NCBI GenBank assembly: GCA_011799875.1
Contig: CM022297.1
Span: 444,217,292 to 444,281,291, forward strand
Direction: 5' to 3'
Source: Thinopyrum elongatum
Lineage: Eukaryota > Streptophyta > Magnoliopsida > Poales > Poaceae
Length of the DNA stretch: 64,000 bases
In this document: piece by piece, positions 28,400 to 40,891 of the stretch
Position numbering within the stretch: the stretch's first letter is position 1
Layout: every line of letters begins with the position of its first letter
Translations under genes and position numbers: made by a program
The notes under the pieces: generated by a model
What the model saw: the letters and a program-made list of their open reading frames with translations, nothing else
Told to the model about the DNA's origin: nothing
The model's database searches: none

Positions 28400-31300
28400 T
28401 GTGAGCATCATTGAAATAATCATGCCTAGCTCAAAACACATTAAAGAAAAGCAATTGTTGGGGGACAACCCAATACTTATACCTACTGTTTTTGTATGTT
28501 CACATGATCAAGATACTGTAGTAATCATGTTTTATAGCTTTTGTTTTGATAAAGTTCCAAGTAAAGCTTTTGGGATAGTGTGGATGATAGTTGACTTGAT
28601 TATGTGCAAAAACAGAAACCTTTGCGCTCAGTTCTGGAATTACCATATTTCACTGAGATGTGATAAAATTCTGAAATTTGTACACATGATGACATACAAA
28701 TTGCCTACGTTTTCCTAAATTTTCAGAATTTTTGGAGTTACATAAATATGGTGTTTGTTCAGATCATTACAAACTATTCTTTTTTTGACAGATTCTGATT
28801 TCAATACATAGTTTGCTTGTTTTATAGTTTCTGTGACTTATATTGGTCAATATAAGTTGTAGAAATGATATGGTATAGTAGGAATTATGTGAGAACAATT
28901 ATGAATCTTGTCTTGACAGTACCAAAGTGAATGATTTGCTCTTTATCATACTAACCTATCTCACGAAGTTCTGTTAAGTTTTGTGTGATTGAATCATTCA
29001 AGTTTTGGGTGAGGTATCGTTATGAGGAGAATAAGGAGTGGTAAGACCCTAAAATTGGGGATGCCCAAGGAACCCCAAGGTAATATTCAAGGAAGACCCA
29101 AGCGTCCAAGCTCGGGGATACCCCGGAAGGCATCCCCTCTTTCGTCTTCAACATTATCGCTAACCTCACTTGGAGCTATATTTTTATTCGTCACATGGTA
29201 TGTGTTTTGCTTGGATCATCATTTTATTTCATCGAGATTTGCTTTGTGTTATTTATAATAATGTTTTTTGTCTTTTAATTCAATAAAATTGGCAAGTATA
29301 GCCTTTACCATGCTCAATTTGCAAGTCTATATGTTGCTGTTTGAAACCAGAAAGTTTTCTGTTATGTCTTGAATATTCCTAAATAGTCAGAACATGGTAA
29401 AATCATGAAATTCTTGCACAGAAAGATATTATAAATTTTCTACAATGTGGTATTTTTTCAGAATTTTTGGAGTTAAAGAAGTATGAATACTTCTTCATCC
29501 TTTACAGACTATCCCGTTTAGACAGATTCTTGTTATGTTTGCTTGTTTAATGATTCTATTTGAGGATAGGAGTATTGAATATGCAGAGGCATTTAGCATG
29601 CAATGTCAAATTATAATTTTAGTGATTTGCTACAATAGAGAATGATAAGGTTTTGCATTGATTTATACTAACTTATCTCACGAGTTTTTGTTGAGTTTTG
29701 TGTAGATGAAGTTTTTGAGATTTAGGGAAATAGTGATATGAGAGGAATTAAGGAGACACAAAAGCTCAAGCTTGGGGATGCCCAAGGCATCCCAATTTAA
29801 TATTCCAAGAAGTCTCAAGCATCTAAGCTTGGGGATGCCCCCATAGGCATCCCACCTTTCTTCATCAACAATTATCGGTTAGTATCAGTTGAGCCTAAGT
29901 TTTTGCTTCTTCGCATGAGACGTGCTATTCTTGGAATGTCATTTTATTTTTTTTGATGTTTGAATAAAATACTTAAATCTGAAATTTTTAAATGAGAGAG
30001 AGTCTTCACATAGCTACTTAATTATTTAACTACTCATTTGATCTTCACTTATATCTTTTTGGAGTAGTTTGTCATTTACTCTTGTGCTTCACTTATATCC
30101 TAAGAGTGAATTGTTGGATGAATTGAATATCATAATTCTGAAATTATATATGCTTGAAATGCTTAGTAGCAGTTTCACATTGGGTTTAGAAAGTAAAATT
30201 TATTGAAGTTTGACAATCACAATATTGGTCATACAAGCAATTCATGAATGATTAGTATATGGAAGAGAACTTTCACATACAAATATATTATCTTAGACAT
30301 ATTTTATGGTTGTGAATACCCATTAATTATTTTCAAGATTGAGCAAATTAGTTGAAGTTGGACAAGGACGACAACGTAATGAGTTATGTTTGGGTATATT
30401 TGCATCGAAGTTATATTGTTATGGATCCTCCAACATATGTGGTGTTCCAAATCCTTGAGCCAAGTTTCTTCCATGAGTGTCCACCATATCTACCTATATA
30501 CGGTATTACCCTGCCGTTCCAAGTAAATTTGCATGTGCCATCTCTAAAACCTTCAAATAAAACTCTGTTTGGTGTGCCCGTACCACTCATGGAGCGACGG
30601 GGCGGCCAATATCTTCCATGCTAAGTGGGTTATTCTCATGATGGGTGTTTATTCACTTGTCCTTGCATGAGAGAGACTGGTATAAGGGATGCCCAATCCT
30701 GTCAATCAAAAAAGAAAAAAATAATATAATATAATAAACTCCCCTTGGAAAGTTGATTGTATGGAGGGCACCTATGAATTCGGGTAGCCATGGCTTGTGA
30801 TTGTATGGTTGGGGGGGGGGGTAAACTTTTCATTTCCGCATGGGAACCGCCAATAATGGGTTTAGCATGGAATATATTGAATACCTTAGTCGTGACATTG
30901 ACAGGAAAAGCACACCACTCAAAATGTATTCATCTCTATTTTCAGCAATGAGCTCTGGCACCTCTGCAAATCCATGGTTCCCTCTGCGAAGGGCTTATCT
31001 TTTACTTTCACTGTTAAATATTTTTGTTGAGTCAATTTCTTATTCCAACCTATTCTTTAGTTGGCACATATGGCCATTCAAATATATTTGATCATGAATT
31101 ATTATTTTTGACAATTATCTCTATGATAAATGAGTTGGGAGGTGCAAAATTAAGCCCCTATCTTTCTGTGTTTGATGGGTGCCATTTGGTCTAAAAATAT
31201 GCTTTGAGTACTAGCAATCATAGAAGACTATATGATAATTGAGTATGCGGAGCTCTTACTTAGACATTGTTGAAAATAAGATGCGTTGAAATTGTTTGGT

Positions 31301-31541
31301 GACTAAGACCATAGGTTGTTAAGTTTCAAGAGAATGCATTGTTTGAACCATAACATGTGAATTGACTGCTACTTTATGAAGATGAGTTTTATGAGAAAGA
31401 GTTGTTATTTATGATGCTAGGAAAAGTGATTGAAATTATCATTGATGAAACTTATACACTATGCCAGCATTCACACTTCAAAAAATATTTCTTTTATCAT
31501 TTACCTACTCGAGGACGAGCAGGAATTAAGCTTGGGGATGC
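28400..31541 (+). mobile_element. Gypsy element S2: 3' internal, post-pol region
   Basis: This long AT-rich non-coding region ends in a purine tract (GCTTGGGGATG) directly before an LTR start. AGCTTGGGGATGCCC-type words recur at 29050, 29110, 29770 and 29829. It begins abruptly at the Helitron end, so gag and pol are not present here. Frames such as 28356-28718, 29022-29258, 30352-30624 and 30840-31091 are not supported as genes. High-copy Triticeae Gypsy elements carry such long spacers between pol and the 3' LTR. Confidence 0.65.
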
Positions 31542-31667
31542 TGATACGTCTCCAATGTATCTATAATTTTTGAAGTATTCATGCCATGTTTGCAACAATT
31601 TTATATGGTTTTGGTATGATTTGAATGGAACTAACCCGGAGTGACGCTGTTTTCAGCATAACTACCT
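31542..31667 (+). repeat. Start of the S2 3' LTR (LTR-A type), cut off
   Basis: The 126 bp match the first part of the solo LTR (25954-26077) with few differences, then break off at 31667 inside the next element. The matching remainder is at 47019-48124. Confidence 0.85.
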
Positions 31668-32491
31668 GAATATATTTACTTGTACACATACGGGAGGCAT
31701 GCAACCTCCACCTACACCTATCATATGGAGAGTGAACCGTCAACCTTCTGGGTTCACTCTTTTCAATCACAAAATCATTTTGGCTGAGAATGCAGTATGT
31801 AGTCAGTGTATTCCGACAGTCCATCATCAATTCAAATAGTGTTCCTGGAGTAAGCTTAGGATCGTTCCTGTCCCACTCAATTGTTAGCATGTCCTCACCA
31901 GCTTATTCGTCTAGAACCAACATGTCAGCGTTCTCCTCCTTCTCTTCATCATCAGTGTCATCAAATCTAGCAGGGCCAGTTGGCTCCTCCGGGTATTCAT
32001 CCTGCATTGCTTGTTTGCTGAATTCATCAACCAATTCAGGGTACATCCTCTCATCCTCATCATTATTTCGGGGCACTTACTCGTCTGGCTGTGCATCATC
32101 TTCTACATCCACTGCAGCACTCACCTGGCTTTCACTGCCAGTAGGTTTAGCCAGTCCTGACCTAGGAGGAGTGCGGGGCCGCTCACTATTAGCAGAGTTA
32201 TTAGGTGTCACAACCTTTCCCTTTTGCCATTCTTTTGAGGGTAGAGCACGCCGATTTGAATTTTACCAAAACGGCTAAGAGCATTCAAAGCAAATAGATT
32301 TTCTACATGCTCATCGCAAGTTAGTGGCACAAATTTTTGCTCAAAACTATCGAAATATTTCAGTTCAACGGCATCGACTTCGCTCCAGGGATAATCAGAA
32401 CAGAGGGAATTGCATAAATCTTTAAAATAAAAAATTGTTTGTACCACCTTTGGATACCAAAATCCAGACAAATGATGCGCTTTTGTACCTT
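31668..32491 (-). pseudogene. Mutator-like (MuDR) transposase, N-terminal fragment
   Basis: Minus-strand pieces read GFWYPKVVQTIFYFKDLCNS and YFDSFEQKFVPLTCDEHVEN, then an acidic linker with DDTDDEEKEENADM, then LFELMMDCRNTLTTYCILSQ and RCRWRLHASRMCTSKYIQV. This order (N-terminal PB1-like part, acidic linker, MuDR plant transposase domain) fits MULE transposases. There are frameshifts and stops (for example near 31900 and 32210). The fragment ends exactly where the LTR-A sequence begins, so the catalytic DDE region is gone. The 5' side continues beyond the Tat insertion at 42774. Confidence 0.65.
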
Positions 32492-34024
32492 GAAGGTGTC
32501 GGGCCCGTGGGACCGGTGGTACCCAGGCCCCTCTGCCTTCAGCCCAGCAAGCGGTGCACACTACTAGGGAAATGCTTATAGGTAGGACATCAGTAGTAGC
32601 GCTGGAAAATAACAAGCACTGCTGCTAATTAGCAGCAACGTTGGTCCGGGGCAGCGCTACAAGTGATGGCTTAGTAGTAGCGCTGGAATTGAGAAGAGCG
32701 CTACTGCTATTGCTAGCAGGTGGGCCCAACTTAGCAGTAGCGCTGGGCTACCTAAATGCACTACTGCTATGGAGCTTAGCAGTAGCGGCGTTTGCCAACC
32801 AGCGCTACTACTATGGGCACCTTATCCACCCCGCGCGCGTCCTCACTCTCCCCTCACACTCTCTCACTCGCTCTCTCTGCCACCGCGCGCCGTCGCCGCC
32901 GTCACCGTCGCCCACCATCACTCCTCTCTCCTCCCTCCGGCGGAGGCTAGGTATCTGCGTCCCTCCCTCCCTCCTCCTCTCGCCGCCCTCCTCTCTCCTC
33001 CCTCCGGCGGCCCTCCTCTCTCCTTCCTCCTCCCGCCGCCGCCCGATGCCATCCTCCCACCTCCTCCGACCACCCTGCTCCCTCCTCCCTCCTCCCACTG
33101 CCCTCCTCTCTCCTCCCTCCCCCCGCCACCCGATGCCCTCTTGCTCACTCCTCCCTCCTCCTCCTCCTCCCACCTCTCTTTGTATAAAAATTTAGGTATA
33201 CAAATTTTTAGTAAAAGAATTTAGTAATAGAAATTTTTAGGTACAGAAATGTATTAGAATGCTATATGAGATTTTTTTAGTAAATGTAGGTTTTTTGAAT
33301 AGAATAGAAAATTTTTAGTAAATGTAGGTCTTTTGAATAGAATAGGAAATTTTTAGTAAATTTTCTTCTTTTGAATAGAATAGAAAATTAGTAATTGTAG
33401 AATAGAACAGAAAATTAGAAAAATATTAGTAAATGTAGGTCTTTTGAATACAATAGATTTTTTTATTCGTTTGATGTCGGTCTTTTGAACCCATTATCTT
33501 TAAGTATTATAGGTATCAAATAAAATATGAAAATGCCCATGTTGATGATTAGAACTAGGTTTTACAAATTTTTAGGTTTAGAACTTGGTTTTACAAATTT
33601 TGTTTTTGTTTTAGACATAGGGTTTCACTAAGTCCTAAGATGAGGATAATAATATTTTTGTTTATATTTTGTTTTTGCAGAAATCAAGGAGCCCCTGCAT
33701 CATCCCCGCCGTCGTCCCCGTCACCGACCCCCTCCGACCTCAAGGTGAGACCAGCCAAATCCACATGTCGATGATGATGTAGATGTTTTGATAGATGTAG
33801 TAGAGTAGTAGCTAGATGAGTAGTGTTGTGTACTGCTAGTGCTTGCCCAAGTGGCCTATGTTTTGCCGGAGTGTTGATTAATTTCCATTCCAGCAAATTT
33901 CAGGCGCTCGATATATGTCCTTTTTAGCAAAGGTTATGCCGGATTTTTTCGTGAATTTTGGCATGGCTTGTGCTAGAATATGTAGGAAATATCGAGTGGC
34001 CCGAATTTTATAGAAAGATAATTA

Positions 34025-34505
34025 GACGACATTTTGGGTTGACTTTAAGTCTGTCGGGACTCCACCATATATATGAGAGAAGAAGAATGCCGACTGTTGT
34101 CGTGGGGGTCGTTCTTCCTCTTCTTTCTCGTGATAGACCTTTTGGTAATGCACGGGAAGGAAGAGAAGTACGACCATCACCGACCGTCGCAAATGTGAGA
34201 GAGGAATCAGTGAGCGAGAGTCTCCACCATATATGAGAGGACGAAGAATTCCGACTGTTGTCATGTGGGTAGCTTCTTCTTCATTCCAAGGTGCTAGACA
34301 TTTTGGTGTAATGCACTTTGGAATGACAGGAGTAGCTACCATCACTGACGGTCGCAAATGTCAGAGAGGAAGAATCCCGACTGTTGTCGTGGGGGTAGCT
34401 TCTCCTTCGTTCCTGTGTGCTAGACATTTTGGTGTAATGCACTCGGGGATGAAGGGAGGAGCGACCATCACCGACGGTCGAATATATACACCACGTGAGC
34501 TGTGA
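34025..34505 (+). repeat. Degenerate tandem repeats in the CACTA element
   Basis: CCGACTGTTGTC occurs at 34090, 34251 and 34377, each followed by a GTGGGGGT-like word, TTCTTC-like DNA, TAGACATTTTGGT-like and ACCATCACCGACGGTCG-like words. Three units of about 126-161 bp result. Confidence 0.75.
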
Positions 34506-34629
34506 GTTTTCAAGAAAAGACTCGACAGACCGATAGTCAACCCGTGATGAATAATAATGATCTAATTTAGTTTTTGTAGTACATATATTGAATTGTACAA
34601 GTTTAATCTTTGAATTATGAACATAGGAA

Positions 34630-35819
34630 ATGTCTGAGGACGACGATAGGCTCCCAGAGTGTGACTGGTGCGGCGACGACCGGGGTCTGTGTGACAGACC
34701 TCACCTGGTAGACGGTCGGTGCTTCAGTATTAAGCTCTATGAGACCTTCGATGTTGAAATGGTACGCAACGACGACAAGTGTTTTTTCATAATTAAGCAT
34801 GACTTCTGCTTCTTCAACGTGTAATTTCCGTCTTTTACAATTCGACTAGCTTATCCCATGCCATGCAAGACACTATGTCTTGGAGAAGCTGGATTTTGAA
34901 GATCATGAAAATATGGAGACAAAGATAGTTCATCTAAGTACCCATCATGGTTATGATTTTGCTGTAAATCTATACAATTCTGAGAGCGTATCCCATTTTG
35001 GTTGCTCGAATTGGGAAGCACTGTGCAAGGCGTATGATTTTTAGGAGGGTATGCTTGTCACCTTCGATCTTGGTGATCCTGACATCGACGAAGAGAATAT
35101 GGACATTTGGGTCCTTGTTGATACGCTTCCACTTCTACCTATATGTGAGTTTCTCAAACATATTTATTAAGTAATTTATATTGTTTATTTCAAAATAGTT
35201 GATAGCTTATTTCCATTAATAGCTTATTTTCATTCTTCAAAAAATGTACGGAAGATGGTAGACAGAACCTACTACACTGATGGCGCAGAATTAACTTATC
35301 AGCAGAAAGATCATCTTATCTCATTTATTAATGATGTTGAGAATTACAATATCAATTCTCAAACTCCTGCACATTATGGTCAATACGTGCCACTAGTGCA
35401 CGTGTTGAACTACGGTAACATCCATGGAGACGGCATGGTAAGATTTTTTACTATTACGACATCCGTGCTTCTTTTGCATAAATTCTTCTAAAGCTAAACT
35501 ACATTGCTAACTACGACGTTATTACTATGTTTTTCAACAGAAAATCCCGAAGGATTGTGTGCCTGATCTGATGTTTCCGAAAGGTCGCCTTGATGTTATT
35601 AGCTTACGGCCAGGTCATCCTAGGCTTCACTGCTGTTCATACCAGATTTCTAAAACCGATGAAGACATGACAATCAAAGAATGGAAAAAATGTATGGACA
35701 ATCGTAGGGAGCTACTTGGAAGCAACATTGTGCGAAGCGCAAGAATTGGAGGCAGGATAATCTCCATTCTCCATAATGGAGCGTCAGGGCCTATCTTGTT
35801 TTATGCTATTTTACCTTAG
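34630..35819 (+). pseudogene. B3-domain-like gene carried by the CACTA element
   Basis: B3 domains bind DNA in plants. Four coding blocks are seen. Block 1 (34630-34812) has CDWCGDDRGLCDRPHLVDGR, then ETFDVEMVRNDDKCFFIIKH. Block 2 (from about 34862 to 35143) has VLEKLDFEDHENMETKIV, FAVNLYNSESVSHFGCSNWE, an in-frame TAG after KAYDF near 35042 and EGMLVTFDLGDPD, the last part typical of a B3 fold. Block 3 is 35255-35437 (ends before GT). Block 4 is 35541-35819 (after AG), with LDVISLRPGHPRLHCCSYQI, IKEWKKCM, NIVRSARIGGRIISILH and FYAILP, a second B3-like unit. The gene order and exon edges look genuine, but the stop makes it a pseudogene. Its role, possibly binding to the element's own repeats, is inferred. 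Confidence 0.6.
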
Positions 35820-35937
35820 AGATGGTAGTAAGTCCTAGCTAATACTCATGATCATGTGCTAAGAACAATTAAGTAGGGTTGGTTAGATGACTATGATGAT
35901 GATGAGTATGACTTGTTATTATGATAATGAGTAGAAC

Positions 35938-36708
35938 CTTGCCTCATGAGGTCCACCCCTCAGTAGGCGTCCCGAGCGGACTAGGTGGCTCCACCAAGAG
36001 CCTTGTGAGGCCCTCTCGTGAGGCGGCCTCCCAAGACCCCCTCTTAGAGACAAGCAAGTCAAGGGTTGTTCAGCCCGGTCGCGCGGCTCCGTGCCTTCAC
36101 GTGGGTGATGCGCGGAGCAACGAACGGTGCTAGTGACCATGCCAGCAGGCGCGGATGAGGAGGTTTTCCTTTTCTATGCTAAGGGAGCAAGGCTAGCACA
36201 CTGGTTCCCAAAGAAACCCCCCAAAGGTTTCCCGATCGGTGCAAGAAGACCAAGACGATAGGCGCGCAAGGCGGAGGTCATCACCGAGCCCACCGGCACG
36301 TCATGGACGGTGGTTTTGTAGGTGAAGACCACCTTTTGTTAGGATAGACTGTGCCCCTGTCCCCCTTCAAAATTGCCGTTGTGTGGCAACCCTTCCCGCC
36401 AATGTTTTCGGGGGAAGAGGACCAAGGCAGATATTAAAGGAGGGCACCATGCCACTGTAGGGGCCACTTGATCATCCACCCTTGTATTCTCTTTCTCTGC
36501 GGTGAGTGCAATCCAAAACCAAGCAGGAGTAGGGTTTTACACTTCAAGGTGGCCCGAACCTGGGTAACTACTATGTCACCGGCCCGCTCCCGCCAGCTCG
36601 CTCTCGCCGTAGCCTTGCTATGGTTAGCTGCAAGAAAGGATATGGCAGTAGGAACAAGTGCACCCCAGAGTTCGAACCTTTGGGGTCCCCGGAGCCCCGA
36701 TTTCGACA
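35938..36708 (+). repeat. Left LTR of the Tat element, part after the CACTA insertion
   Basis: It resumes at CCTTGCCTCATGAG and matches 42003-42768 along its length. The first 62 bp of this LTR are at 32497-32558. Compared with the right LTR about 60 bp at the junction are missing, so the insertion was followed by a deletion. Confidence 0.85.
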
Positions 36709-36728
36709 TTTGGTGCACCAGGTAGGGG
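36709..36728 (+). promoter_or_regulatory. Primer-binding site region of the Tat element
   Basis: TTTGGTGCACCAGGTAGGGG follows the LTR directly. The TGG-x-GC-x-CCAGGTAGGGG pattern is the usual primer site region in Triticeae Gypsy elements of this kind. Confidence 0.7.
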
Positions 36729-36776
36729 TGCACTGCTGTTCTTCCGCTCCGCTCCACCTTCAGCTTCGCCAGCTCC

Positions 36777-38300
36777 ATGGTTGACGCTCGCCGCGAGCGT
36801 GCCAAGCTTCGGGCAGGTCGCGTCGCCCAGACGGAGCCCGTGGGCCACGACAACCGCCACCGGCCTACCGGGACTGCGGCTGCTGCCGCCACCGACACAG
36901 CCGCCCACGAGCAGCAGGACTCCCCCATGCACCCCTCCGTGCAGTCGGATGGCTGCACCGCCACGACCTCTTCCTCCCTTGCCTTTTGTGGGCCGCCGAA
37001 TGCGCTAGCCGCGCTGCTCATGGCGCGGGAGCTGCTCCGCTACCACCCAGCTGACACCGGCTACGACGCTTGCCTTGGCCGCATTACTGAGCTTGTCAAC
37101 GCCGCTGGAGACGCCCCGGCGCCCTCCCACTCGCTCCGCCCTCCGTCCTCTCGTGCCGGGGACGTGGCACACAACGCTCCTTCGCCACCTCCCTTGCGCG
37201 GCGCTCTCGGCGAGCCCAGGCGTGATGCGCGGGCACGTGACCCGTCCCGCGAAGCGCCCCCGTCAGCCCGGGACGAGGCCAGCTGCCAGATCATCCATTA
37301 TGCACCACCAATTGCGCGTGTGCTCCATGAGCGGCAGCGCCAGCGCCAGAACCGGGTGGTCTAGGAGGTCGCAGCGGCCGGGCACCAGAACCATGCCGCC
37401 CTCGCGGGCGACCTTCCTTCAAGCACTGTGGGCTGCCGTGCCTGCACCCGCGAGCTGCGTCGGGTGGTCTGGCCCATGAAGTTCAAGCCGGAGCTGCCCC
37501 CGCGCTACGACGGCATTCCCAACCCCGCGGAGTTTCTTCAACTCTATCCACTGAGCATCGAGGCGGCGAATGGCGATGACAAGGTCATGGCGAACTAGTT
37601 CCCCATGGCCCTCAAGGATGGCCCATGCTCCTGGCTCATGAACCTCCCTGAGGCTTCGATCTCTTCATGGAGCGAGCTCCCCGACCAGTTCGTTGCTAAC
37701 TTCAAGGGTACGCATGACCACCTCCTCACCATCAATGACTTGCGGCATGTGCGGCAGCGCCCCAGTGAGGCCCTTCGCAGGTACATCCAGCGCTTCAGCC
37801 AGGTGTGCAGCAAGATTCCGCGTGCCTCTGACGTGGCCATCATTTCTGTGTTCTCCATCGGCGTCACGAACGTCAGGATGCATGAGAATCTCGCCATCAA
37901 TGATGAGCTAGACTCGGTGCTCGAGTTGTTCGACCTCGCCAACAAATGCGCCAAAGTTGAAGGAGGCCGCCGCTTCGTCCACAATGACCCTGACACCACA
38001 CTCGACGCCGCCAAGGCTAGGGGCTAGGACGTCAAGCGCAAAGGACCTGCCGTACTTGCGGCAGAGACCAAGCAGAAGTGCGTTCGTGACCGCGATGAGC
38101 CTGAGAAGGACAATCGCCCATTCTGCGTCTACCACAACGTGCGCACCCACAGCACTGAAGATTCCAGGAGCTCAAGTCGGTCCGCGATGAGCGCTTGGGC
38201 CGTATAGGAGACCGCAATGACCGCGGCGCTGGCTGCGGAGGAGGCTGTGATGACGGCCGATGCGACAACCACAACAGCAAGGACAACCCTCACCAGGGCT
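36777..38300 (+). pseudogene. gag: Tat gag, broken
   Basis: The frame opens at ATG 36777 (MVDARRERAKLRAGRVAQ) and continues through a Pro/Arg-rich part into the capsid region (KFKPELPPRYDGIPNPAEFL, CSWLMNLPEASISSWSELPD, FKGTHDHLLTINDLRHVRQR, RYIQRFSQVCSKIPRASDVA). Stops at 37362, 37596 and 38025 are in frame. Near 38155 a frameshift breaks the Tat-type zinc motif, which begins FCVYHNVRTHSTED. The capsid part is the typical Tat/Athila retrotransposon gag domain. Confidence 0.8.
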
Positions 38301-38514
38301 GGCGCGACTAGCCTCATGAGGGCGCCTGGCGCGATCAGGCTCGTGAGGGCACCTGGCACGATCAGCCTCGCAAGGCGAATCCTCAGGCCAACGTGGCCCT
38401 TCCGCCGCTACCGCCGCCGCCCCACAGGAACGACATCAATCAGCTTGAGGAGGGTGCGGGGGCTACCAGAAGCCTCGCGCGATAGCCTGCATCCTCAGGG
38501 GAGCTCAGGCCTCT

Positions 38515-39765
38515 GTGTCCAATCGCCTCTTCAAGCAGTTCTCTCGCGAGGTGAACGCCGCCCTCCTGAGCCCTGAAGCTGCGCGGCCCCTCAAGTGGTC
38601 GCAGTACGCCATCACCTTCGACTCCAAGGACCACCTCAAGTCCACAGCCGCCGCAGGCGCGCTTCCCATGCTGTGCACCCCCACCATCAGCAACTTCGCG
38701 GTCACCAAGACCCTCATCGGCGGGGGTGCCAGCCTTAACGTTCATCTCCATCGAGACCTTTGAGACGCTCCAAGTGCCGTACAACCAGCTGAGGCCGACC
38801 AGGCCCTTCTCCGGGGTGACTGATGGGTCCACCATCCCCCTGGAGCAAGTGTGCCTCCCTGTCACCTTTGGCACCCGCCATAATTAAGACACCGAGCTCA
38901 TCGACTTTGACGTGGCGCACATTGTCCTACAGTACAACGCCATCCTAGGGTACCTGGCACTCGCTAAGTTCATGGCGGCGACCCACCACGGCTACAACGT
39001 CCTCAAGATGCCTGGCTACAGCAGCGTCATCACCATCACCTGTGATCAGAAGGACGCGGTCTGCTCCCTTGAGCACGCCTACAGGGCCGCTGTGGCCGTG
39101 CATTCGGATGGCGAGGGTGCCGCCAAGCCACCCGAGGCCGCTCCCATGAAGAAGAAGCAGATGCTCTCCCAAGACCGCACCGAGGCGAAGAAGGCATTGG
39201 TTGATGGCAGCGGCCCAGCCCTGCCCTCGCTATCGGCACCTACCCCCCTCCCGCATAGGAAGGCGTGCTCCACGCCTCCCTTCGGGTAGGCTCGGGTGTT
39301 TTCACCTGGAAAGCATCTGACTTGTCCCGTGTGTCCAGGGAGGTGATCGAGCACCACTTAGCGGTGTGCCCTGATGCATCCCCCATCAAGCAAGGAGCAC
39401 AGCGCCAGGCGTCAGAGAAGCAAGAGTTCATTGTCCAGGAAACCTACAAGCGGTAAGAAGATGGGGCCATTCGTGGGGAGCGCCACCCCGCGCGGCCCGC
39501 CAGCCTGATCGTCGTCCCAAAGAAGGGCGGCAAGGCGCGCAAGTGCGTCGACTTCATGAGCCTCAACAGGGCCTGCCCTCAGGACCTCTTTTGGTCGTCG
39601 CGCGTCGGCCAGGGTGCGAGCCTTGCCACCGACTACACCTGCATGCCCTTCGACCTAATGAACGCCGGCGCCACCTTCCAAAGGCTGGTGTGGCTCGCGA
39701 TGGAACTGTGCGAGCCTCCTGTCTCTCGTGATCCCCCTGGGTGTCGGGAGCCTCTCGGCTCTTGA
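38515..39765 (+). pseudogene. pol: Tat protease and shortened reverse transcriptase
   Basis: The protease region reads FAVTKTLIGGGASLNV: the catalytic Asp of the usual D-G-G/A motif is Gly here (38716-38740 region). The next segments TFETLQVPYNQL, TFGTRHN and FDVAHIVLQYNAILGYLALA follow after frameshifts and stops. Then comes EVIEHHLAVCPDASPIKQ, and RT motifs ASLIVVPKKGGKARKCVDF and SLNRACPQD. The frame then jumps to YTCMPFDLMNAGATFQRLV; the RT core between, with the catalytic Asp motif, is deleted, and the YVDD part and all of RNase H and integrase are missing. The element cannot act on its own. Confidence 0.8.
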
Positions 39766-40891
39766 GAGGCGAGCTTCCGTGTCACACCTCATCGAGCGAC
39801 TCGACATCGCTATTTTTTCAGGTGCTTTTTTGTCTGTTGAAACTAAGGGTGCCCCACAGGCTGCTCCAACCTCACACTGACCCATGCCAGACACGACAGC
39901 TGCGTCACTTTTTGGTTGTGTAACGAATCTTAGTTATGGCGCCTGATGAATTTATGTTGCTTGCATAACTGTGTGTCTAGTGCTATGCCACCTTGAGAGC
40001 ACCGCGCGCTCGCGATTCCTCTCCTAACCGTCCCATGAGCGGGGGCTGGGCACGGCGTCTGTGCTCGGGTCCGTCCCAGTGATCGAGCTCTGGCTCGTGG
40101 GCCTGCCCCCATGCACGTCACATCACCGAGATCTTTGGTGCCTGGTCTCCTCACGGAATGGCCATGAGCTAGTTGGTGAGTGCACATCGCTCCCCGTATC
40201 CCGAAATCTGTCAACATGCAGTTACCCAGGAACCAGGCGCCCAGGAACTCCGCAGGCAGTGTCCTGCGTGCTGACCAGCGACAACCGCCCACCCGAAACG
40301 CCTCACGAGATGAAGAATTCGAGGGCCGAGCCTCGACAATCGTGCCTTAAGAGCAGCGTGGGACTCCTCGCAAGCCATGGCTCGCCTAGCGTTGCTCCCT
40401 ACAAAAGCTAAGTCTAACCGCCTCATGATGCACAGCTGTCATCACTAGAATTCCCTCTTCTCGTGGCCTTGGCGAAGGCTGTCGCCTCTTTTTTTTGCAT
40501 GAACCGCTTGCATGTTTAAGGGAGGGCTCTCAGAGCATCGCGTCTCAGGGGCCCTTACCAGCTCTCGGTGCACCTCACCTCCTGGCCTTGTCCAGGCATC
40601 GCGACCTGACATACCAGCGACGGCTGAGACTCGCCTGGGGGCTAGGTCCTGACAACATAGAGCATTTAGGCGAGCAAAAAAAAGAGGGGCAAACCACGCG
40701 AGGAGGTTTCAGGAGGGAACATACGATTCGAGCTACCAAAGCATTAAATTAAAAGCGTGGAGGCCATTGTTTTTCACACACACCCCACAGGGCCAACATC
40801 AATCCGGTGTAGGAAAAAGGACAAAACAAAGAGGGAAGCCTAAGGCGAGGCACGACCATCTTCAGGGCTCCGGCTCGGGCGCCGTCCACGC
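39766..40891. other. Spacer of the Tat element
   Basis: No gene is supported. The sequence has the moderate GC and repeated CTCACGAG/GCCTCATGA words seen in the LTR and in other Tat spacers. The frames at 40061-40411 and 40495-40752 show no domain. Confidence 0.55.

Larger units (their letters stand above)
32559..35937 (+). mobile_element. CACTA element carrying a B3-like gene
   Basis: It begins CACTACTAGGGAAATGC at 32559. Subterminal words (CAGTAGTAGCGCTGG and variants, inverted as AGCGCTACTGC) fill 32590-32820. There follow a CT/CCT-rich stretch (32900-33180), an AT-rich part, an exon-like piece (33681-33752), an array of tandem repeats (34025-34505) and the B3-like gene. A matching right terminus (CCCTAGTAGTG) is not found; the element ends in unspecific DNA at 35820-35937, so its right end is deleted. 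No transposase is present. Confidence 0.75.

Noticed and set aside
32811..33224. Coding frames of 60-184 codons around the CT-rich block of the CACTA element
   Set aside because: All are Ser/Pro/Leu or Gly/Arg/Glu translations of a CCTCCT-type simple repeat.
35820..35937. Right terminus of the second CACTA element
   Set aside because: No CCCTAGTAGTG or inverted subterminal words are seen before the LTR resumes; the end seems to be deleted.
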